Source: Paludibacteraceae bacterium
GTDB lineage: Bacteria > Bacteroidota > Bacteroidia > Bacteroidales > Paludibacteraceae
Direction: 5' to 3'
Assembly: GCA_031292565.1 (NCBI GenBank)
Contig: JARLGW010000012.1
Coordinates: forward strand, 248,001-312,000
Length of the DNA: 64,000 nucleotides
Positions 54,499 to 63,874 of the stretch are shown in pieces. The notes beneath the pieces are model-generated. The model made no database searches, was not told the DNA's origin, and saw only the letters and a list, made by a program, of their open reading frames with translations. How positions within the stretch are numbered: the stretch's first letter is position 1; every line of letters begins with the position of its first letter. The position numbers and the translations under genes were made by a program.

Positions 54499-55656
54499 AT
54501 GCTTTTTGCAAATATCATCGGTCAAGACGAAATTAAACAACGATTTATACGATCCGTACAAGAACAACGGATACCTCATGCACAACTTATTTGCGGGGTT
54601 GAAGGCATAGGAAAGTTGCCCCTTGCTTTGGCTTATGCCCAATATATTTGCTGCGAGCACCGCACCGAAACCGATTCGTGTGGCGTGTGCCCCTCGTGTG
54701 TGAAATTTTCCAAGCTGGCACATCCCGATTTGCATTTTGTGTTCCCGGTTATCAAACCGTCGGGTAAAAGCAGTGTAGTGTGTGACGATTTCCTGCCCGA
54801 TTTCAGAAGTTACATTCTTCAAAATCCTTATTTCAGTGTGAATTCATGGTTTGAGCAAATTGGCGGTTCGGGCAAGCAAGGCATGATTTACTCCAACGAA
54901 AGCGAGGAAATTATTCGGAAACTAAGCCTTAAAACCTACGAATCAGAGTATAAGATTATGGTGATATGGCAACCCGAAAAGATGCACAACACCTGTGCCA
55001 ACAAGCTGTTGAAGATTCTGGAGGAACCGCCTGCAAAAACCGTTTTCCTATTGGTGTCCGATGCTCCCGATGAAATTATCACCACCATCCTTTCGCGTGC
55101 ACAGCGGCTCAACATACCGCCCATCGAATCGAAATGTATGGTTGATAAGCTGCTAGAGCAATACAACATGCCTGCTCCCGAAGCGGAACTCATTGCCCGG
55201 CTTGCCAACGGCAATTATATAAAAGCAACACAAACAGCCGAACAACGCGAGGAGAACAAGCAATACTTTGACAACTTCGTGTTGCTTATGCGCACGGCTT
55301 GGGGCATCAAAAATTTTAAAGACCTCACGAAGAAGGGCGATTCTCTTATCACGCTACGGAAATTTTCGGAGGACATGGCTAAAATTGGTCGTGAAAACCA
55401 GAAAAGCTTTTTTGTTTACGTGCAACGGATGCTGCGTGAAAACTTTATCTATAATTTTCACGAACAGGATTTAAACTACATGGCATCCTACGAGCAGGAT
55501 TTCTCCACCAAATTTTCGCCTTTCATCAATGAAGGAAATGTGATAGGGATGATGGAAGAACTGGCCTTGGCCGAACGCCATATAGAACAAAACGTGCAGG
55601 CTAAAATCGTGTTTTACGATCTAGCTTTGAAAATTATTATGTTGCTGAAAAATTGA
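54499..55656 (+). CDS. holB: DNA polymerase III delta-prime subunit
   Basis: Clamp-loader AAA+ protein of 385 residues. FANIIGQDEIKQRFIRSVQE begins the domain. GVEGIGKLPLALAYAQYI replaces a functional P-loop, as in delta-prime proteins, which need not bind ATP. A zinc-binding module follows (C-rich CCEHRTETDSCGVCPSC). LLKILEEPPAKTVFLLVSDA and TTILSRAQRLN complete the sensor region. ricT lies 151 bases downstream, the same pairing as holB-yaaT in Firmicutes. Confidence 0.92.
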   Translation: MLFANIIGQDEIKQRFIRSVQEQRIPHAQLICGVEGIGKLPLALAYAQYICCEHRTETDSCGVCPSCVKFSKLAHPDLHFVFPVIKPSGKSSVVCDDFLPDFRSYILQNPYFSVNSWFEQIGGSGKQGMIYSNESEEIIRKLSLKTYESEYKIMVIWQPEKMHNTCANKLLKILEEPPAKTVFLLVSDAPDEIITTILSRAQRLNIPPIESKCMVDKLLEQYNMPAPEAELIARLANGNYIKATQTAEQREENKQYFDNFVLLMRTAWGIKNFKDLTKKGDSLITLRKFSEDMAKIGRENQKSFFVYVQRMLRENFIYNFHEQDLNYMASYEQDFSTKFSPFINEGNVIGMMEELALAERHIEQNVQAKIVFYDLALKIIMLLKN

Positions 55657-55807
55657 TAAAATAGTTGCATTCAATGCTTCTCACTAATTAATTATCACGT
55701 ACTATATTATTCCATGTTAATTATTTTGTAAATTTGTCCGTTTCGAAAAATTAAACTCAATATATACTCATTGGAAAAATGATTCCGATGTCAATTCAAA
55801 CATTTTT

Positions 55808-57040
55808 ATGGATTACAAACTAGATATAGGCGGCTGCTGCATGAATGGAAACGGCTGCCGGAAAAATACAAGCAAAAAACTAGCCACGTTCGACTGGTTG
55901 TGCGACTTACCTGAAACTAAGATTTCTACCGATTTTGTAGAAGTTCAATTTAAAAATACACGTAAAGGATATTTCCTCAACAGTACCAAAATTCCACTCG
56001 AAAAAGGCGATTTGGTAGCTGTGGAAGCATCACCGGGGCACGACATCGGCGAGGTAACACTTACCGGGCAATTGGTGCTGATTCAAATGAAAAAGAATAA
56101 CCTCAATCCTGAAAAGATAGAGGTGCGCCGCGTGTACCGCAAAGCACGTCCTACCGATTTGGAAAAATACGAGGAAGCCAAAGGCCGTGAGCAAGCCACC
56201 ATGATTCGTTCGCGCCAAATAGCCGAAGATTTGAAGCTTAACATGAAAATTGGCGATGTGGAATATCAGGGCGATGGCAACAAAGCTATTTTCTATTACA
56301 TTGCCGATGAACGCGTTGACTTCCGTCAGCTTATTAAGGTATTGGCCGACGCGTTCAAGGTGCGTATTGAAATGCGCCAAATTGGTGCACGTCAGGAAGC
56401 CGGGCGTATTGGCGGTATTGGCCCTTGCGGACGCGAACTGTGTTGCGCCTCGTGGATGAGCAGCTTTGTATCCGTATCCACTAGTGCCGCACGTTATCAA
56501 GACATTTCCCTCAATCCGCAAAAGCTGGCCGGGCAATGTGCCAAGCTTAAATGCTGCATGAACTACGAGGTAGATGCTTACGTGGATGCCATGAAAAACT
56601 TCCCGTCGAAAGAAATTCAATTGGAAACAAAAGACGGTTCGTGGTATCACTTCAAAACCGATGTGTTTAAGGGTGAAATGACTTATTCATCCTCTCCAAA
56701 TGTGGCGGCCAATCTGGCTATTTTGCCCGTGGAAAGGGTAAAGCAAGTTATTGCCATGAATAAAGCCGGGCAACGACCTGAAAAACTGGAACTGGTAAAA
56801 GAGAGCGAAAAAGAAATACCTATCGACTTCCAAAACGTGGTGGGACAAGACAGCTTGACCCGTTTCGACCAAAGTAAAAAGAAAAAAGGAGGAACTCGCA
56901 ACGAACAGAATGAGAGTCGCCCTAAAAACCGGGAAAACAGAAATCGCCAAAATCAGAACAAAGACAACCGTAACGAACGAAAACCCATTGTTTTAAAGAA
57001 AAAAAATCAACAAAATTCCGATGAAAAACCAACTGAATAA
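55808..57040 (+). CDS. ricT: PSP1-domain protein, RicT/YaaT homologue
   Basis: Protein of 410 residues. The PSP1 core spans about residues 100-290, with the invariant cysteine block GIGPCGRELCCASW (about 205-218) and GQCAKLKCCMNYE (about 238-250), which bind Fe-S clusters in the B. subtilis Ric complex. A Cys-rich start (GGCCMNGNGC) adds possible ligands, as in the homologue group. The C-terminal 70 residues are a low-complexity N/R/K/Q-rich tail. In B. subtilis, RicT works with RicA and RicF in RNA maturation; no ricA/ricF is seen here. Its last 20 bases overlap gldH. Confidence 0.88.
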   Translation: MDYKLDIGGCCMNGNGCRKNTSKKLATFDWLCDLPETKISTDFVEVQFKNTRKGYFLNSTKIPLEKGDLVAVEASPGHDIGEVTLTGQLVLIQMKKNNLNPEKIEVRRVYRKARPTDLEKYEEAKGREQATMIRSRQIAEDLKLNMKIGDVEYQGDGNKAIFYYIADERVDFRQLIKVLADAFKVRIEMRQIGARQEAGRIGGIGPCGRELCCASWMSSFVSVSTSAARYQDISLNPQKLAGQCAKLKCCMNYEVDAYVDAMKNFPSKEIQLETKDGSWYHFKTDVFKGEMTYSSSPNVAANLAILPVERVKQVIAMNKAGQRPEKLELVKESEKEIPIDFQNVVGQDSLTRFDQSKKKKGGTRNEQNESRPKNRENRNRQNQNKDNRNERKPIVLKKKNQQNSDEKPTE

Positions 57041-57491
57041 ACTCCTGCTTGGGCTTGCCCTCCTTTTGTTGGCAAGTTGTAACCACGATACCGTGTACAA
57101 TCAATCCAAAACCTTACCCGAAAAAGGCTGGCATAAAGACAGTGCAGCCGTGTTTACCGTGCCTATTACAGATACAAACACGCCTTATAGGCTGATTATC
57201 AATGTGCGCAACCGGGGCGATTATAAAACCCAAAACCTGTGGCTGTTCGTGAGCTACCAACGCCCTGACAAATCAATTAAAAAGGACACGGTGGAATGCT
57301 ATCTGGCTAACAACAACGGACGCTGGTTGGGCTCAGGCTTTGGCTCCATGTATGAAATGCCCGTGCTCTTTGTCCCTAAAATCAAATTCACCAAGCCCGG
57401 CAACTACAAGTTTTCCATCGCTCATGGCATGCGTGATATTTTACTTGTGGGAATCAACGATATTGGGTTAGAAGTAATTAAGGCAAAATAA
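57021..57491 (+). CDS. gldH: Gliding motility lipoprotein GldH
   Basis: Protein of 156 residues with a lipobox ending in LLLASC (Cys20). The rest is a beta-rich domain with [36 protein letters not shown] and FSIAHGMRD, typical of GldH. GldH takes part in Bacteroidota gliding and type IX secretion in some members, but it also occurs in non-motile species. The start codon lies 20 bases inside ricT, a coupled arrangement common in the phylum. Confidence 0.88.
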   Translation: MKNQLNKLLLGLALLLLASCNHDTVYNQSKTLPEKGWHKDSAAVFTVPITDTNTPYRLIINVRNRGDYKTQNLWLFVSYQRPDKSIKKDTVECYLANNNGRWLGSGFGSMYEMPVLFVPKIKFTKPGNYKFSIAHGMRDILLVGINDIGLEVIKAK

Positions 57492-57510
57492 ATATAAAAT
57501 TTATCTTTTC

Positions 57511-58272
57511 GTGGGAAAAAATAAATTAAAGAAGTTTAGCGACATGGAGAGCTTTCCCCATGTTTTCCAGCTTTCGTTTGATGATATTCGTGCCGGGGCA
57601 GAATTCGACATGAAAGGTGAGTGGAATAACCGATTTTTCAAAAATAATAACCCGATAGTTATTGAGCTTGGCTGTGGCCGTGGTGAATACACCGTGGGGC
57701 TAGCCAAATTCTTTCCCGATAAAAACTTTATCGGCATTGATATTAAAGGGGCTCGCATGTGGGTGGGGGCAAAAGAATCGCACGAGGAAGAAATGACTAA
57801 TGTGGCTTTCCTTCGCACCAAGATAGAAATGCTGTCGCACTTTTTCGGCAAAGACGAGGTGAGCGAGGTGTGGATTACCTTCCCCGACCCACAGATGAAG
57901 AAGGTAACCAAGCGCATGATGGCTACCAACTTTATGGCTCAATATCAAACCTTTGTGCGCCCAGGTGGTATCATGCACCTGAAAACCGACAGCAATTTCA
58001 TGTTCACCTATTCACGCGAAATGATAAAGGCGAACGGCTATGAAGAGTTGTTTCAAACGCCGGACTTGTATCATTCCGATATCGTGGACGATATTTTAGG
58101 CATCAAAACCTATTACGAGCAGCAATGGCTAGCACGCGGGCTGGACATCAAATACCTGAAATTCGAGTTGCAACCACGCGAACAATTTATGGAACCCGAC
58201 GTGGAAATAGAGCTCGACCCTTATCGTAGTTTCGGGCGTAGCAAACGCAGCGAGTTAAATATAGGGAAGTAA
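57511..58272 (+). CDS. trmB: tRNA (guanine-N7-)-methyltransferase
   Basis: SAM-dependent enzyme of 253 residues that methylates G46 in the variable loop of t[23 protein letters not shown] is the SAM motif (about residues 51-70), [12 protein letters not shown] follows, and [12 protein letters not shown] is the family signature (about 121-132). The start is GTG 57511, supported by the conserved opening [20 protein letters not shown]; the next Met would remove it. It follows gldH by 19 bases. Confidence 0.94.
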   Translation: MGKNKLKKFSDMESFPHVFQLSFDDIRAGAEFDMKGEWNNRFFKNNNPIVIELGCGRGEYTVGLAKFFPDKNFIGIDIKGARMWVGAKESHEEEMTNVAFLRTKIEMLSHFFGKDEVSEVWITFPDPQMKKVTKRMMATNFMAQYQTFVRPGGIMHLKTDSNFMFTYSREMIKANGYEELFQTPDLYHSDIVDDILGIKTYYEQQWLARGLDIKYLKFELQPREQFMEPDVEIELDPYRSFGRSKRSELNIGK

Positions 58273-58339
58273 ATTAACCGAAGCCTCCTTATGTGGGTGG
58301 TTAATTATTCATTATCAATTTTTAATTATGCATTAAGTT

Positions 58340-59458
58340 ATGGCATTTTATCCTCAACTTATATTAGACGCGCTTAAAAACGTGCGCTATCCGGGCAATG
58401 GGAAAAACCTCGTGGAAAACGAGATGGTGGAAGACAACATCCGAATAGAGGGAAACAAAATCAGTTTCTCACTCATCTTTGAAAAGCCCACCGACCCCTT
58501 TATTAAGTCAGTGGTAAAAGCTGCCGAGCAGGCTATTCTCACGTTTGCCGGCGAAGAAGCTGAAATAAAGGGCAACATCACTGTAAAAACCAAACAGGCT
58601 ACTAAACCCGAACCTGAAAAGCAATTAAGCCAAGTAAAAAACATCATTGGCGTGTCCTCCGGCAAGGGGGGCGTGGGTAAATCCACCGTGGCGTCTAATC
58701 TAGCTGTTGCGTTAGCCAAGTTGGGCTATAAGGTAGGCTTGCTCGATGCCGATATTCACGGGCCATCCGTGCCTAAAATGTTTGGAGTGGAAGATGCCCG
58801 TCCGGCGTTGGAAAAGGTGGGCGAACGCGATTTGATTGTACCCGTGGAACGCTACGGGGTAAAAATGCTTTCCGTGGGCTTCTTTGTAGATCCTCATACC
58901 GCGTTGCTTTGGCGTGGAAGCATGGCTGGCAATGCCTTAAAGCAATTGATTACCGACGGCAACTGGGGCGAGCTTGATTATTTTGTAATAGATATGCCTC
59001 CGGGCACCAGTGATATTCACCTCACGCTCATTCAATCGTTGGGCATAACGGGAGCCGTTATTGTAAGTACACCGCAGGAAGTGGCCTTGGCCGATGCACG
59101 CAAGGGAATACAGATGTTTCTGAATGACAAGGTAAACGTACCTGTGCTTGGTTTGGTGGAAAATATGGCCTGGTTCACGCCTGCCGAACTGCCCGAAAAC
59201 AAATATTACATCTTTGGCAAAGAGGGCTGCAAACGTCTGTCCGAAGAATTGAATGTGCCATTACTTGGGCAAATACCTATCGTGCAAAGCATCCGTGAGG
59301 GTGGCGACAATGGTAGCCCGATAGTTAATAATGAGGATTCTATGGTAGGCCAGTCGTTTATCCGCTTGGCCGAAGAAGTGGTAAAGCAGGTTGGCATTCG
59401 TAACGAGCAATTACCGCCTACGCAAAAGGTGGGAACACCTGCGCCTAAGAAGGGATAA
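58340..59458 (+). CDS. Mrp/NBP35-type ATP-binding iron-sulfur carrier
   Basis: P-loop ATPase of 372 residues. An N-terminal DUF59/MIP18-type domain (about 1-90) is followed by the deviant Walker A VSSGKGGVGKSTVASNLA (about 105-122), LDADIHGPSVPKMFG, and VIDMPPGTSDIHLTLIQSL. The usual C-terminal CxxC cluster motif is absent: the equivalent stretch reads NMAWFTPAELPENKYYIFG. Mrp proteins deliver Fe-S clusters; this version may use other ligands or a different role. Its terminator is at 59478-59504. Confidence 0.92.
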   Translation: MAFYPQLILDALKNVRYPGNGKNLVENEMVEDNIRIEGNKISFSLIFEKPTDPFIKSVVKAAEQAILTFAGEEAEIKGNITVKTKQATKPEPEKQLSQVKNIIGVSSGKGGVGKSTVASNLAVALAKLGYKVGLLDADIHGPSVPKMFGVEDARPALEKVGERDLIVPVERYGVKMLSVGFFVDPHTALLWRGSMAGNALKQLITDGNWGELDYFVIDMPPGTSDIHLTLIQSLGITGAVIVSTPQEVALADARKGIQMFLNDKVNVPVLGLVENMAWFTPAELPENKYYIFGKEGCKRLSEELNVPLLGQIPIVQSIREGGDNGSPIVNNEDSMVGQSFIRLAEEVVKQVGIRNEQLPPTQKVGTPAPKKG

Positions 59459-59477
59459 TTACTACAATTATATGAAG

Positions 59478-59504
59478 GACGTGCCTTGAGGTGCGTCTTT
59501 TTTT
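59478..59504 (+). terminator. Terminator after the Mrp gene
   Basis: GACGTGCC and GGTGCGTC form an 8-bp stem with two G-U pairs and a TTGA loop, followed by T7. Confidence 0.75.
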
Positions 59505-59523
59505 GTTATTTCTTTGTTTCTGA

Positions 59524-59548
59524 TAAGCAACTCCGTTAGGAGTTGCTT
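59524..59548. other. Perfect 11-bp hairpin with GTTA loop
   Basis: TAAGCAACTCC pairs with GGAGTTGCTTA. It lies between convergent mrp and the MATE gene and has only a weak T tract on either side, so it may be an added terminator or a repeat. Confidence 0.6.
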
Positions 59549-59657
59549 AACCGTTGGACTTTTACGCCCCATTTTAAAATCTAAAAGATAATTTTATTAG
59601 AAAAAATAAAAAACTGGCTAAATGTCTATTATACCATAATATTTCGAACTAATTAAG

Positions 59658-60995
59658 CTACCTGTTTTTCCTCCAGGTCTTTCTAAACAACGGCAGTTCG
59701 TAGACCAGCATGCAAATCCAACCAAACAGACAAGCCACGGCAATACCTCTTAGCGCGAAATAGGGTGCCAGCAGGTAGGCGGCAATAACCCGCCCTACAA
59801 TTTGCACAAAGGTGGAGTTGAGGGTAATCTTCATCCTCCCCAGCCCGCGGAAGTAGCCCTGAATAATGTTGGTTAGCCCCGGCAAGAGGTACAGAAAAGC
59901 CATTATTCTCAGGTATTGCACGCCCGCATCCACCACGAGTTGGCCTTCGTTGCCCACGAATGCATATACAAACTGTGGGGCAAAAACAAAGATAAGCACC
60001 ATTAGTATCACGGTGTAACTTATTTCCATTTTCAACCCGGTAAAAAAGCCTTTGCGGATGCGTTCCGGTTTGCCCGCACCATAGTTTTGGGCAAGAAATC
60101 CGGTGGTGCCGTGCGCAATGTTTTGTTGCGCTACCATCACGAAGTCGTCTATACGGCTCACGGAGTTGAATGCCGCGATGGCAAACACGCCAAGAGGGTT
60201 TACGGCTCCTTGAATAAGAAACTTACCTATGTGTAGCGTGATTTGCTGCATAGCCGCCACCGAACTATAACTTACCGTTTGGCGTAGCAAGCCCCGGTCG
60301 AATACAAATTCGCGGCGGGTAAATTTGAGTATAGGAATGCGTTTATATACATATATAATGCAGAACAGGGCGGATAAAGCTTCGGCTAGCACGGTGGCAC
60401 AAGCCGAACCCACTACGCCTAATTTCAACCCTACCACGAAAACTAAATCGAACACCACATTGAGCACTGCCGAGGCGATGAGGAAATAGAGCGAAGCGTT
60501 GGAGTTGCCCATGCTGCGGAGGGTGGAGGCATATATATTGTAGATAAACGTAAAGAAGAGACCGAAGAAAATAATTTGCAGGTAGTGGGTGGCATCGTCA
60601 AGAATTTCGGGTGGCGTTTGCATTACCGAAAGCACGCCGCGGGAGAAAATGATGCCCAGTACCACAAGAAACAGGGTGAAAACTCCCCCGGCAATGAGTG
60701 AGGTGGAAATTTCGCGTTTGAGTTTCGGGATGTCGCCCGCACCGAAAAAATTACCCATCAGTACGGACATACCTAAGCAGATACCAATCATGAGGAATAG
60801 CATAATATTCATTACCGGGCTAGCGGCACCCACGGCAGCTAGTGCTTTTGCCCCCACAAAACGTCCCACGATGATAGAATCGGCGGCATTATAGGTCAAC
60901 ACACAAAAGTTTCCGATAATCAACGGTACGGTAAAATGTATGATTTGGGGCGCGATAGGCCCGTTGGTCATATTTACTGTTTTCCCTTTACTCAT
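59658..60995 (-). CDS. MATE-family efflux transporter
   Basis: Inner-membrane antiporter of 445 residues with about twelve helices in two halves. Family landmarks: YNAADSIIVGRFVGAKALAAVG (about residues 30-51, quoted in part: DSIIVGRFVGAKALAAVG), LGMSVLMGNFFGAGD, and NSVSRIDDFVMVAQQNIAHG in the second half, followed by GFLAQNYGAGKPERIRKGF. It exports cationic drugs or metabolites using Na+ or H+. A TACCTTCG promoter-like element is at 61022-61015, so it is probably not part of the que run. Confidence 0.92.
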   Translation of the reverse strand: MSKGKTVNMTNGPIAPQIIHFTVPLIIGNFCVLTYNAADSIIVGRFVGAKALAAVGAASPVMNIMLFLMIGICLGMSVLMGNFFGAGDIPKLKREISTSLIAGGVFTLFLVVLGIIFSRGVLSVMQTPPEILDDATHYLQIIFFGLFFTFIYNIYASTLRSMGNSNASLYFLIASAVLNVVFDLVFVVGLKLGVVGSACATVLAEALSALFCIIYVYKRIPILKFTRREFVFDRGLLRQTVSYSSVAAMQQITLHIGKFLIQGAVNPLGVFAIAAFNSVSRIDDFVMVAQQNIAHGTTGFLAQNYGAGKPERIRKGFFTGLKMEISYTVILMVLIFVFAPQFVYAFVGNEGQLVVDAGVQYLRIMAFLYLLPGLTNIIQGYFRGLGRMKITLNSTFVQIVGRVIAAYLLAPYFALRGIAVACLFGWICMLVYELPLFRKTWRKNR

Positions 60996-61203
60996 TAAAC
61001 GACAGATAAAAACACGAAGGTACGTAGCTTAATTGGCTATCAGATATGTTGCGTGTGAAGAATGATTAAATAAAAAACAGGACTTGTTTTGCCTGTAATG
61101 TGCTTGTTCCTGATTTTAAAAAAAAGTTGGTGAAATTGACTAAAGTTTGGACGGCTATGGTTTCACGGAAGGAACTTATCGGAAGTGTTTCCCTTCCCTT
61201 TTC

Positions 61204-61575
61204 TTATTTCTTTTTTTCGGCCACGGCAGTGAGTTGCAGGCCGCCACGGATATTTTGTATCAGGGTTATTTTTACCCAGTGTGGTTGTAGTGCATTGAAA
61301 ATGTCGTCGGCAATTTCGCCCGCTAGAGCTTCGGCAAACTTGGCTTCTTCTCGAAACGACCATAGGTAGAGCTTCAGGCTTTTACTTTCCACGCATAGTT
61401 TATCGGGGCAAAATTCTATTACCACGTGGTTGAAATCCGGTTGGTGTGTTACCGGGCAAAAACTGGTAAGCTCGTCGCTTTCAAATTTCACCAAACCCAC
61501 GTTAGCCGGTGCAGGAAACGTGTCCAGTTGCTTGGATGGACCGTTGCTTTTATGTCCTAGTTGCTTAAATTCCAT
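61204..61575 (-). CDS. queF: NADPH-dependent preQ0 reductase (7-cyano-7-deazaguanine reductase)
   Basis: Type I QueF of 123 residues, reducing preQ0 to preQ1. Catalytic Cys40 is in SFCPVTHQPDF, with Asp47 seven residues on, the family spacing. The segment FREEAKFAEALAGEIADDI and the ending NIRGGLQLTAVA fit. Start ATG 61575 (MEFKQLGHK) is preferred. It is last in the queC-queE-queD-queF order. Confidence 0.94.
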   Translation of the reverse strand: MEFKQLGHKSNGPSKQLDTFPAPANVGLVKFESDELTSFCPVTHQPDFNHVVIEFCPDKLCVESKSLKLYLWSFREEAKFAEALAGEIADDIFNALQPHWVKITLIQNIRGGLQLTAVAEKKK

Positions 61576-61632
61576 AGTTGATAATTTATTTCTTCCAACC
61601 CCTTCCAAGGAAGAGAGAAAGAATACGAGTTA

Positions 61633-62058
61633 TTAATTTTTTAGTGGATAGATTCTTGCTGCCGATGTGCAGGTTTCGCCTATCTCTATGCATTGCACCT
61701 TGATGTTGGAGTTTTCAAAAAGCTCCTGCGCTTTGGCAAGAATCAGTTCGCAAATGTGTTCGGCGGTAGGGTTCTTTTTGGTTACCAGCACCTTGTTGCC
61801 AAACGATTTGAGGCTGTCAATCATCGGGTCTTCCTCCCACAGCATGGTTACATGGTCGAAATTACCATCAATCCATTCCTTTAGCTTTTTGGTTTCGTTG
61901 AAATCGACCAACATATCACTCTCGTCCAGGTTTTCTCCTTCCAAAAAGAGTTTTACGCGGTAAGAATGCCCGTGATTGTTGGAACACTTACCACTGTAAT
62001 TCCGAATTAAGCGATGTGCCGCTTCGAAAGTAAATTCTTTTGTTATAGCGTATTTCAT
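61633..62058 (-). CDS. queD: 6-carboxy-5,6,7,8-tetrahydropterin synthase
   Basis: Protein of 141 residues converting dihydroneopterin triphosphate to carboxytetrahydropterin. Zinc ligands H15, H29 and H31 are in FEAAHRL and NNHGHSY, and the catalytic Cys25 is in SGKCSNNHG. The VDFNETKKLK segment and the terminal GETCTSAARIY are also typical. Start ATG 62058 (MKYAIT). An upstream spacer of 90 bases holds repeated TTTGCTAATT words. Confidence 0.95.
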   Translation of the reverse strand: MKYAITKEFTFEAAHRLIRNYSGKCSNNHGHSYRVKLFLEGENLDESDMLVDFNETKKLKEWIDGNFDHVTMLWEEDPMIDSLKSFGNKVLVTKKNPTAEHICELILAKAQELFENSNIKVQCIEIGETCTSAARIYPLKN

Positions 62059-62068
62059 ATTTTCAATG

Positions 62069-62152
62069 TGCAAATTTGAGCATTAGCCGATTAGCAAATT
62101 CAGCATACTAATTTATTTGCTAATTATCACATTTGCTAATTTTGCTAATTAT
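62069..62152. repeat. Degenerate TTAGCAAATT repeat tract between queE and queD
   Basis: TTAGCAAATT (62091-62100) and its complement variants ATTTGCTAATT at about 62115, 62131 and 62140. Same word as the palindrome at 17648-17665. Confidence 0.55.
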
Positions 62153-62850
62153 TTTTTTCTCTTAGCTCCCCAAAGCAGTACATGCAGGCGGGGTGAGTAA
62201 TTGTATCCTCTTTCCATCAGCTCATCTACCAAATCGGGTTTTAATTGCGATTCTAGCGTGCAGCCTTCCAGTCCGATATACACTCGTTTTTTATCCAGAT
62301 TGAAACGGTTTACCAGCTTATCTACTTCGGTTAAATCGTTGCTGTTTTGAATGATGAACTTAAAAATGCACCAATCTTTTTCCGCCCAATAATGCAAGAC
62401 CTTTTCGTCGAGCGTTTGATTTGCATTATTCATTTTGGGCGAAATCACCCAGTTGAACTGCCTTATCACCGCCTCGTTCATCGCTTCCCGTTGGAAACGG
62501 CTCCCGTCGGCCAACGTAATGTTCAAAGGCTCTGTGGGGATAATAGTTCCGTTTGTTTCTACATGAAACCTCTTACCTTCTACCACCAACGCATCCAATG
62601 GATAAAGTGTGGGTTCGCCTCCCGTGAAAATCACGTTGGGCGAAGCAGATTTATTGATAATCGCTAACACCTGTTCTCGTGTTGAGGCTTCCAACGTTTT
62701 GTTTTTATGCCAAGTAAATTTTGTATCGCACCACGAGCAGGTAAGGTTGCAATGCTGAAACCGCAAGAACAAACTTTTTGCCCCGGCACAGTTTCCTTCA
62801 CCCTGGATGGATTCAAATGTTTCGGCTATATAATATGTTGGAGATACCAC
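62149..62850 (-). CDS. queE: 7-carboxy-7-deazaguanine synthase (radical SAM)
   Basis: Protein of 233 residues making 7-carboxy-7-deazaguanine, with an opening ETFESIQGEGNCAGAKSLFL and the CxxxCxxC cluster at C34, C38 and C41 (CNLTCSWC). VIFTGGEPTLYPLDAL is the SAM-binding strand; FHVETNGTI follows. Start is GTG 62850; no ATG gives the conserved N-terminus. The 73-base gap to queC contains a short hairpin repeat. Confidence 0.94.
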   Translation of the reverse strand: MVSPTYYIAETFESIQGEGNCAGAKSLFLRFQHCNLTCSWCDTKFTWHKNKTLEASTREQVLAIINKSASPNVIFTGGEPTLYPLDALVVEGKRFHVETNGTIIPTEPLNITLADGSRFQREAMNEAVIRQFNWVISPKMNNANQTLDEKVLHYWAEKDWCIFKFIIQNSNDLTEVDKLVNRFNLDKKRVYIGLEGCTLESQLKPDLVDELMERGYNYSPRLHVLLWGAKRKK

Positions 62851-62867
62851 AAGTAAAATATTGAGGA

Positions 62868-62909
62868 ATGAGGAGCGAGTAGGTGAGGAATGAGTAATTT
62901 ACTCATTCC
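62868..62909. repeat. GAGGAGCGAG / GAATGAGTA dispersed repeat with hairpin
   Basis: GAGGAGCGAG is followed by GGAATGAGT (62887-62895) which pairs with ACTCATTCC (62901-62909). Resembles 16130-16163 upstream of dgt. Confidence 0.5.
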
Positions 62910-62923
62910 TTGTTACTCATTTC

Positions 62924-63607
62924 TCACTTCTGATTTTTGTATTCTTCAAATCCTTTTTTCCGTAACAGGCAGGAAGGGCATTCGCCACAACCGCGTCCCC
63001 ATTCGTGCATTTCTTCCACCCCGTTGTAGCAGGTAAGAGTTAAGTCTATCAGCTCTTTAAGCTTTCCGGCTTTATCGGCCATTTCAAAAGTCTGGGCTTT
63101 GGTTTTCCACATCAGCGGGGTGTAAATGCTCACGGCACGATCCAACCCCAACGAAAGTTCCACTTCTTTGGATTTGATGTAGCTATCGCGGCAATCGGGA
63201 TAACCTGAAAAATCGGTTTCGCAAGTGCCGGTGATAATTTGAATATGTTTTTCGTTGTTACGGAAAGCATGATTGGAAATGATAGTAAGAAAAAGTCCGT
63301 TGCGGTTGGGCACAAAGCTGGCAGGCAAATTATCGGCCTGCTGATGATGTGCATTATGATTTCCGGCTTTCAACAATGTGCTGTCGGCAATGGCATTTAA
63401 AAAGTTGCCAATATCATATACTGTGTGTTTAACTCCAAAATGTGCGGCTACTTTAGCCGCGTATTCTAATTCCTTAGCATGACGTTGGTTGTAGGCAACA
63501 CTCACAGCTTCAACCTCTTCAAAATTTTTCAATGCCCATGTGAGGCAGACAAACGAATCTTGTCCGCCGGAAAGCAATAGGTATGCTTTTTCCTTGTAAT
63601 TAGCCAT
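62924..63607 (-). CDS. queC: 7-cyano-7-deazaguanine synthase
   Basis: ATP-dependent enzyme of 227 residues producing preQ0. PP-loop SGGQDSFVCLTWAL (about residues 13-26), AYNQRHAKELEYA, and the zinc site CGECPSCLLRKKGF near the C-terminus. It is first of the queC-queE-queD-queF series, suggesting a complete preQ0/preQ1 set apart from GTP cyclohydrolase I, tgt and queA, which are not in the window. Confidence 0.96.
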   Translation of the reverse strand: MANYKEKAYLLLSGGQDSFVCLTWALKNFEEVEAVSVAYNQRHAKELEYAAKVAAHFGVKHTVYDIGNFLNAIADSTLLKAGNHNAHHQQADNLPASFVPNRNGLFLTIISNHAFRNNEKHIQIITGTCETDFSGYPDCRDSYIKSKEVELSLGLDRAVSIYTPLMWKTKAQTFEMADKAGKLKELIDLTLTCYNGVEEMHEWGRGCGECPSCLLRKKGFEEYKNQK

Positions 63608-63631
63608 TTTTATTCCTCTGATTATAATTTA

Positions 63632-63662
63632 CAAATATACTGAATTCGTATTAAGCAGGCAA
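63632..63662 (-). promoter_or_regulatory. queC operon promoter
   Basis: On the minus strand TTG (63662-63660), a 20-base spacer and TATATTTG (63639-63632). The leader of about 18-25 bases is too short for a preQ1 riboswitch. Confidence 0.68.
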
Positions 63663-63874
63663 ATACTATTGCTTTGCCTTTGGACTTGAAATTTCATTAT
63701 ATTTTAGCTAAAAAAGAAAAGAATTTTTGATTGAAGGACAAATGGGCGTTAAAATATTCATAGTTAAGGGTAAAGAAATAAACGGTGGAAAACGGGAAAT
63801 TTTAAAAATCGTTTTATAACAATATTTCCTTAAAAAATTAACAAGTGGATGTTACATTCTTTGGTGGGAAATTT

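Noticed and set aside
56030-56650. 206-residue antisense frame within ricT
   Set aside because: Codon-shadow of a well-supported gene; no motif, start context or family resemblance.
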